Part shown: positions 60,631 through 64,000 of the stretch, one piece after another
Layout of the letters: each line of letters opens with the position of its first letter
Numbering within the stretch: the first letter of the stretch is position 1
Assembly: GCF_004337985.1 (NCBI RefSeq)
Contig: NW_021940918.1
Location: forward strand, 434,001 to 498,000
Length of the DNA stretch: 64,000 nucleotides
Origin: Pyricularia pennisetigena
Lineage: Eukaryota > Ascomycota > Sordariomycetes > Magnaporthales > Pyriculariaceae
Reading direction: 5' to 3'
Notes under the pieces: generated by a model
Database searches by the model: none
What the model was told of the DNA's origin: nothing
Seen by the model: the letters and a program-made list of their open reading frames with translations, nothing else
Translations under genes and position numbers: made by a program

Positions 60631-61734
60631 TCAAGAGACATCCATGCGATCACCTCCTGCAGCCATTGAGGCACCCACTGTTGCGACGGCACCAGCCGAG
60701 GCAGCCTCCCCCACGAGACCCGTCTCCTTCTCATCTCCGATGAACACCGCCAAACCTCCAAAGGCCTCAAACATGGAGCGTGTATAGTACTCCTGTATGC
60801 AGTAGCCGCCGGTGGTGTGATACGGCTGGCGCCTAGCGCCGTCGAGCCACTCGTTCTTGTATTCCTCGTGGACCTTGTATCTGGCGGGGGCGAGATCCAG
60901 ACCGCCGAACGGATCGTAGGGGCCCTCGGGCGCCCTCCTCTTCTCCTTGAGGCCGCGGATGGACAGGCCACCGACGCCCAGGTCGCGGGCCTCGCTGGCG
61001 GCCAGCTCGTCGACCTTGTGCCTGTTGAGGCGCTCCGAAACCAGGCGCTCGGCCGTGCCGTCGGGGGCGCGGGCGAGCGAGTCGAGGTCGGCCTCGCGGG
61101 CCTGCAGGCGTAGGCGCTCCTCCTCCCTGTCGCGTTCGCGGGCCTCCTTGCGGCGGCGCTCGGCGGCCTCGAGCTCGGCGGCGCGCATCCTCCTCTCGCG
61201 CTCCTCGGCGGCGGCGCCCTTGCGGCGGGCGCGTTCGATCTGGGCCCGGTGCTCGGCCTCGTACTTTTGCAGGTCCTCGGCGGCCTTTTCGGCGCGGGCG
61301 CGGTCCGGGCTCAGCAGGTCGAAAACCAAACACTCGACCTGGTCCAGGTAGTTGTTGTAGTCCTGCAGGGTCTGGAAGTCGTCCTGCTGCTGGTTGAAGA
61401 CCTTGAAGACGCGCTTGCGCACGTCCACCTCTCGCTCCACCGTCAGGTCTCCGAAGAACGCCGCGCGGAACTCTTGGAACCGGAGCTTCTGCGTGCAGCC
61501 CGGGTGTGGACACTGCTGCTGGCCGTGCTGGAACAGCCGGACCACGCAGTTCTCGCACATGAGGTGGTAGCACTTTGGGTTGATCTTGAGCACCATGTCC
61601 TTGTTGAGGTAGCGGAGCGCCTTGCAAACGGGGCACATCTGGTTCGCATCGTCGCCGGGAGGAGGCGGAGGTGCCGACACCGACACGGCCGAGGCGCCGC
61701 CTGGGGGGCCGCGGGCGGTGGCGCGGCGGGACAT
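60631..61734 (-). CDS. TFB3: TFIIH/CAK assembly factor Tfb3 (MAT1), RING finger
   Basis: Single exon, 367 residues. Tfb3 links the Kin28 kinase module to core TFIIH. The N-terminal C3HC4 RING uses Cys34, Cys37, Cys55, His57, Cys60, Cys63, Cys75 and Cys80 (CPVCKALRYL, CYHLMCENC, CPHPGC). It continues LRFQEFRAAFFGDLTVEREV and RKRVFKVFNQQQDDFQTLQD, typical of MAT1. A long Arg/Glu/Ala coiled coil follows (about 165-250). The C-terminus has the conserved GGYCIQEYYTRSMFEAFGGL. The ATG at 61734 is chosen because MSRR directly precedes the RING-bearing region. The reading frame stays open upstream only by passing through a 64-nt A tract and has no ATG there, so that part is leader. Confidence 0.93.
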   Translation of the reverse strand: MSRRATARGPPGGASAVSVSAPPPPPGDDANQMCPVCKALRYLNKDMVLKINPKCYHLMCENCVVRLFQHGQQQCPHPGCTQKLRFQEFRAAFFGDLTVEREVDVRKRVFKVFNQQQDDFQTLQDYNNYLDQVECLVFDLLSPDRARAEKAAEDLQKYEAEHRAQIERARRKGAAAEERERRMRAAELEAAERRRKEARERDREEERLRLQAREADLDSLARAPDGTAERLVSERLNRHKVDELAASEARDLGVGGLSIRGLKEKRRAPEGPYDPFGGLDLAPARYKVHEEYKNEWLDGARRQPYHTTGGYCIQEYYTRSMFEAFGGLAVFIGDEKETGLVGEAASAGAVATVGASMAAGGDRMDVS

Positions 61735-61801
<67 letters not shown>

Positions 61802-62346
61802 ATGTTGTCGTTGTTATTGTTTCGCTCGTCTCGTTGCAAAAGAGTGCCGACGTTATGGTTGTGGTTGTGGTTGTCCAAGTTGTGTAAGTGCCGCTCTGGG
61901 CTGTGGTGGGTGCGTAATGAATGTGTGACGAGGAAAAGAAGTTGGTGTGATTGTTGAGGTCAGCTCTTCGAGTCCGCAAGTTTAGCTACGTACCAAATTA
62001 GGTGGTATGTTAGGCGGTTGGCAATAAATGAGTGGTACTGTACCGCCCTACCGGGATAGGCATGCTTGCAAATGCGCCGAGATATGAGGTTGGGTTAACC
62101 TCCGCGCGGCTGATTAAGCGGAAGGGCTGGGCGGCGCGATGGGGCGCTGCGGCAAGTACAAACATACACACACTGTGTAGTGGATCGATCCTTCGAGAAC
62201 CCAAACGTCACTCGTTGCCCCGCTATCGTGTGGTGCATAAGACCCGACCGCGTTCTGGGAGCTGTTTTGTCAGTCGGATTTTATCGTGTCTGCATTTGTT
62301 TGCAACCATCAAGGTACCTGACATAAATCGTACTCCAAAAATCACA
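61735..62346. promoter_or_regulatory. Bidirectional promoter: TFB3 / nudC
   Basis: 612 bases between divergent starts. The TFB3-proximal end is a 64-nt T run (A on the TFB3 strand) ending two bases before its ATG, followed by a short GTTGTG repeat near 61855-61873. No gene is visible. Confidence 0.5.
61737..61800. repeat. 64-nt poly(T)/poly(A) tract abutting the TFB3 start
   Basis: Uninterrupted T on the plus strand; on the TFB3 sense strand it is 64 A, then CC, then the ATG. It is the longest homopolymer in the window. The true length may differ because of sequencing slippage. Confidence 0.93.
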
Positions 62347-63170
62347 ATGACAGACAAGGGTGGGCTGGATTATTCATACATACCCTATTTTCAAACAAAA
62401 AACAAAAGTTGAGAAAGAAAAAAAAAATTGGTGACATGCGCTCTCTGACACAAAACCCGCAGAACCTACCCCTGCCGAAGAGGCAGCTGCCCGCGCAAAG
62501 GAGGCGGCTGAGCAGGCAGCTCTGCCGTACAAGTGGGCGCAAACCATTGGCGACATCGACATCACCATCAAGCTAGGCGAGGGCTCTGAGAAGTACAAGG
62601 GCAAGGACCTCAAGGTCGATATCAAAAAACAACACTTGACTGCGGGGGTCAAGGGCTCCGACCCCATCATTGATGTAAGAGAACCAGTCACCCTCGAGCG
62701 TCTTTTTTTTTTTTTTTTCTCTCTTTCTCACAACTGCTTTGCGGCCCATTTTTCACATGTTGGCTGGCTAATGGCACATGCTAATGCGAACTACAAAAAA
62801 CCCCCCACACCACCCACAGGGCGACCTCCCGCACGCCGTCCGCGTCGACGAATCCACCTGGACGCTGACGACCAACCCGGACGGCACCAAGAACATCGAG
62901 GTGCACCTGGACAAGGTCAACAAGATGGAGTGGTGGCCGCACGTCGTCACGGACGCGCCCAAGATCGACGTCACCAAGATCAACCCCGAGAATTCGAAGC
63001 TGTCGGACCTGGACGGGGAGACGCGCGGCATGGTCGAGAAGATGATGTACGACCAGCGCCAAAAGGAGCTCGGCAAGCCGTCCTCTGACGAGCAGAAGAA
63101 GCTGGACCTGCTGGCAAAGTTCCAAAAGGAGCATCCCGAGATGGACTTTAGCAATGCCAAGATAAACTAA
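62347..63170 (+). CDS. nudC: Nuclear movement protein NudC
   Basis: Three exons: 62347-62359, 62463-62674 and 62820-63170, giving 191 residues. NudC is a CS-domain (p23-like) co-chaperone needed for dynein-dependent nuclear migration in hyphae. The first coding exon is only 13 nt (MTDK plus one base). Joined to the second it reads [20 protein letters not shown], as in Aspergillus NudC. The CS domain shows [38 protein letters not shown], and after the second splice [18 protein letters not shown], then [11 protein letters not shown]. The C-terminus is the family signature: [36 protein letters not shown] and [12 protein letters not shown]. The second intron (62675-62819) has a 17-nt T tract. Confidence 0.95.
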
Positions 63171-63363
63171 TCACTGACGATTTTGTTTCCCCTTTTTTTG
63201 TTCGGTTATTCCCTGTAGCTCAAGCGACGAAGATCACGATTTAATGACTGATAAAAAAAATTCGAAGGCCTCAAGGCTATTTTGTTTGATGTTTTCCCCC
63301 TTCCCCTATTGTCTAATTATACTGCGTTAGGTACATATTGTAAGTACAGTGCAGGTCTGGGTT
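63171..63363. other. Convergent spacer nudC / URI-like
   Basis: 193 bases between convergent stops; likely overlapping 3' UTR territory. No feature was recognised. Confidence 0.45.
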
Positions 63364-64000
63364 CTATGCTCGACCCAATCTCGCCGCCTTGAATCGGCTC
63401 ATCTTCTTGGGCCCACCCTCGCTCTCATCCAGCGGTTCTATCGCCGACTCTTTCTCTTTTGTGAACCCTCCCTCTCTCTGTATCATCTTGTTTCGCAAGC
63501 GGTGGTATTCGACCGCGGCTTCCTGGTGCAGCAGGTCCGCATCGAACTCGCTGGGCTCCCGTGGCTTGGTCACCGGCTGCCGCTCCAGGACAGCATCAGC
63601 TAGTGTCCGGCCTTCTGGTCCCGAAGGTGCGATTTTGGGCTCCATCGTCTCGAGGAACCGAGTCGGAGCCTGCTTGGGTCCTGCAGGAGGGGCCCGTTCG
63701 ATGATATCGCTCACAGGCTCCACCTTTGGTTCGGCCGGCTCGTGCGATTTTGCAAGCGGCGCAGCTGTCGGCTCCTCTGCTATGTCGACCTCTTGCGCAA
63801 ATCTGACCCCTTTCTTTACAGTTGATGCGGCAGCAGTGGTGGTGGTGGTGGTGGTGGTGGTGGTGGTAGGGGACTTCATTGCCGAAGCAGCTGGCGGATC
63901 GGGTTTTGGTCGTATTGCAGGGGCTGTGGGGTTGGAACGGATTGCGATTCGGCCCAGTCGCGGTTCATTGTAATCGATTTTCTCGTCATCTTCCTCTGGC
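63364..64000 (-). CDS. C-terminal part of a URI/Bud27-like protein (DUF3835-type tail), 5' end outside the window
   Basis: One open frame of 211 residues runs from the right edge to a stop at 63364; the start lies beyond 64000. The visible part is mostly disordered: DDEKIDYNEPRLGRIAIRS, a Thr run coded by a GGT repeat (63836-63868), VKKGVRFAQEVDIAEE, and a Pro/Glu-rich middle. It closes with FDADLLHQEAAVEYHRLRNK and a basic end, GPKKMSRFKAARLGRA. The Lys-Val-Arg-Phe element, the LLHQEAAVEYHRLRNKMI helix and the SRFKAAR ending resemble the C-terminal DUF3835 region of fungal unconventional prefoldin URI/Bud27. The prefoldin domain itself is not in the window, so the assignment is tentative. 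Confidence 0.65.
   Translation of the reverse strand, partial: PEEDDEKIDYNEPRLGRIAIRSNPTAPAIRPKPDPPAASAMKSPTTTTTTTTTTTAAASTVKKGVRFAQEVDIAEEPTAAPLAKSHEPAEPKVEPVSDIIERAPPAGPKQAPTRFLETMEPKIAPSGPEGRTLADAVLERQPVTKPREPSEFDADLLHQEAAVEYHRLRNKMIQREGGFTKEKESAIEPLDESEGGPKKMSRFKAARLGRA
63836..63868. repeat. GGT/ACC trinucleotide repeat coding poly-Thr
   Basis: About eleven tandem copies in the coding region of the URI-like gene, giving a run of eleven threonines. It is the only clear trinucleotide expansion in coding sequence here apart from the Ser run in MSD1. Confidence 0.88.

Noticed and set aside
61735..61878. N-terminal extension of TFB3 through a poly-Lys run
   Set aside because: It starts at a non-ATG codon and depends on translating the 64-nt A tract. 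The ATG at 61734 is the first real start and fits the family.
60833..61887. Long frames antisense to or out of frame within TFB3
   Set aside because: They are shadows of a GC-rich, Arg/Glu-rich coiled-coil gene. One also crosses the 64-nt homopolymer as poly-Phe.

Overview
The window is chromosomal DNA of a filamentous ascomycete, most likely a Sordariomycete. The reasons are short GT-AG introns (about 60-200 nt) with GCTAAC-type branch points, intron-split genes, fungal-only families (Zn2Cys6 factor, RCR protein, HRD3, fungal SIN3), moderately GC-rich coding sequence and many long A/T homopolymers confined to introns, UTRs and spacers. I cannot fix the order or species from this window. I see no bacterial-style operon, CRISPR array, rRNA, tRNA or intact transposon.

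Layout, left to right. 1-6.5 kb: the 3' end of nicotinate phosphoribosyltransferase (+), then the complete SIN3 corepressor (+). 7.4-15.5 kb: ERG10 thiolase (-), SNU114 spliceosomal GTPase (+), CIA2 iron-sulfur targeting factor (-). 15.5-20.6 kb: a gene-free 5.1 kb interval leading into an eight-exon Zn2Cys6 transcription factor (20.6-24.1 kb, +). 25-33 kb: a mitochondrial two-helix membrane protein (-), a DsbA-like thioredoxin-fold protein (-), a 2-oxoglutarate dioxygenase (-), FRG1 (+) and a WDR89-type WD40 protein (-). 33-41 kb: HRD3 (+), an SFR1/Mei5-like recombination factor (+), an RCR-family membrane protein (+) and a conserved protein of unknown function (-). 41.5-49.7 kb: alanyl-tRNA synthetase (+), an NDUFAF7-like methyltransferase (-) and an MCY1-like cysteine synthase homologue (+). 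50.3-54.9 kb: TFIIS (-) and mitochondrial aspartyl-tRNA synthetase (-). 55-58 kb: a gene-poor interval. 58-64 kb: an AP180/ANTH adaptor (+), TFB3/MAT1 (-), nudC (+) and the 3' part of a URI-like gene (-).

Most genes are housekeeping and do not form one pathway. Several act in chromatin and transcription (SIN3, the zinc-cluster factor, TFIIS, TFB3), RNA processing (SNU114, probably FRG1), mitochondrial function (both synthetases, the NDUFAF7 homologue, the two-helix protein, the MCY1 homologue) and membrane traffic or ER quality control (HRD3, AP180, RCR). I found no convincing new multi-gene system. The unusual material is in gene architecture. A 15-nt frame-neutral exon carries the first zinc ligand of the transcription factor. 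The alanyl-tRNA synthetase has two in-frame starts with an out-of-frame ATG between them, plus two consecutive frame-neutral microexons. A 64-nt poly(A) leader abuts the TFB3 start codon. TFIIS ends in a coding exon of 9 nt. Two introns are stop-free and a multiple of three. Exon coordinates below were built by hand from splice consensus, reading frame and family conservation; none was tested against RNA data.
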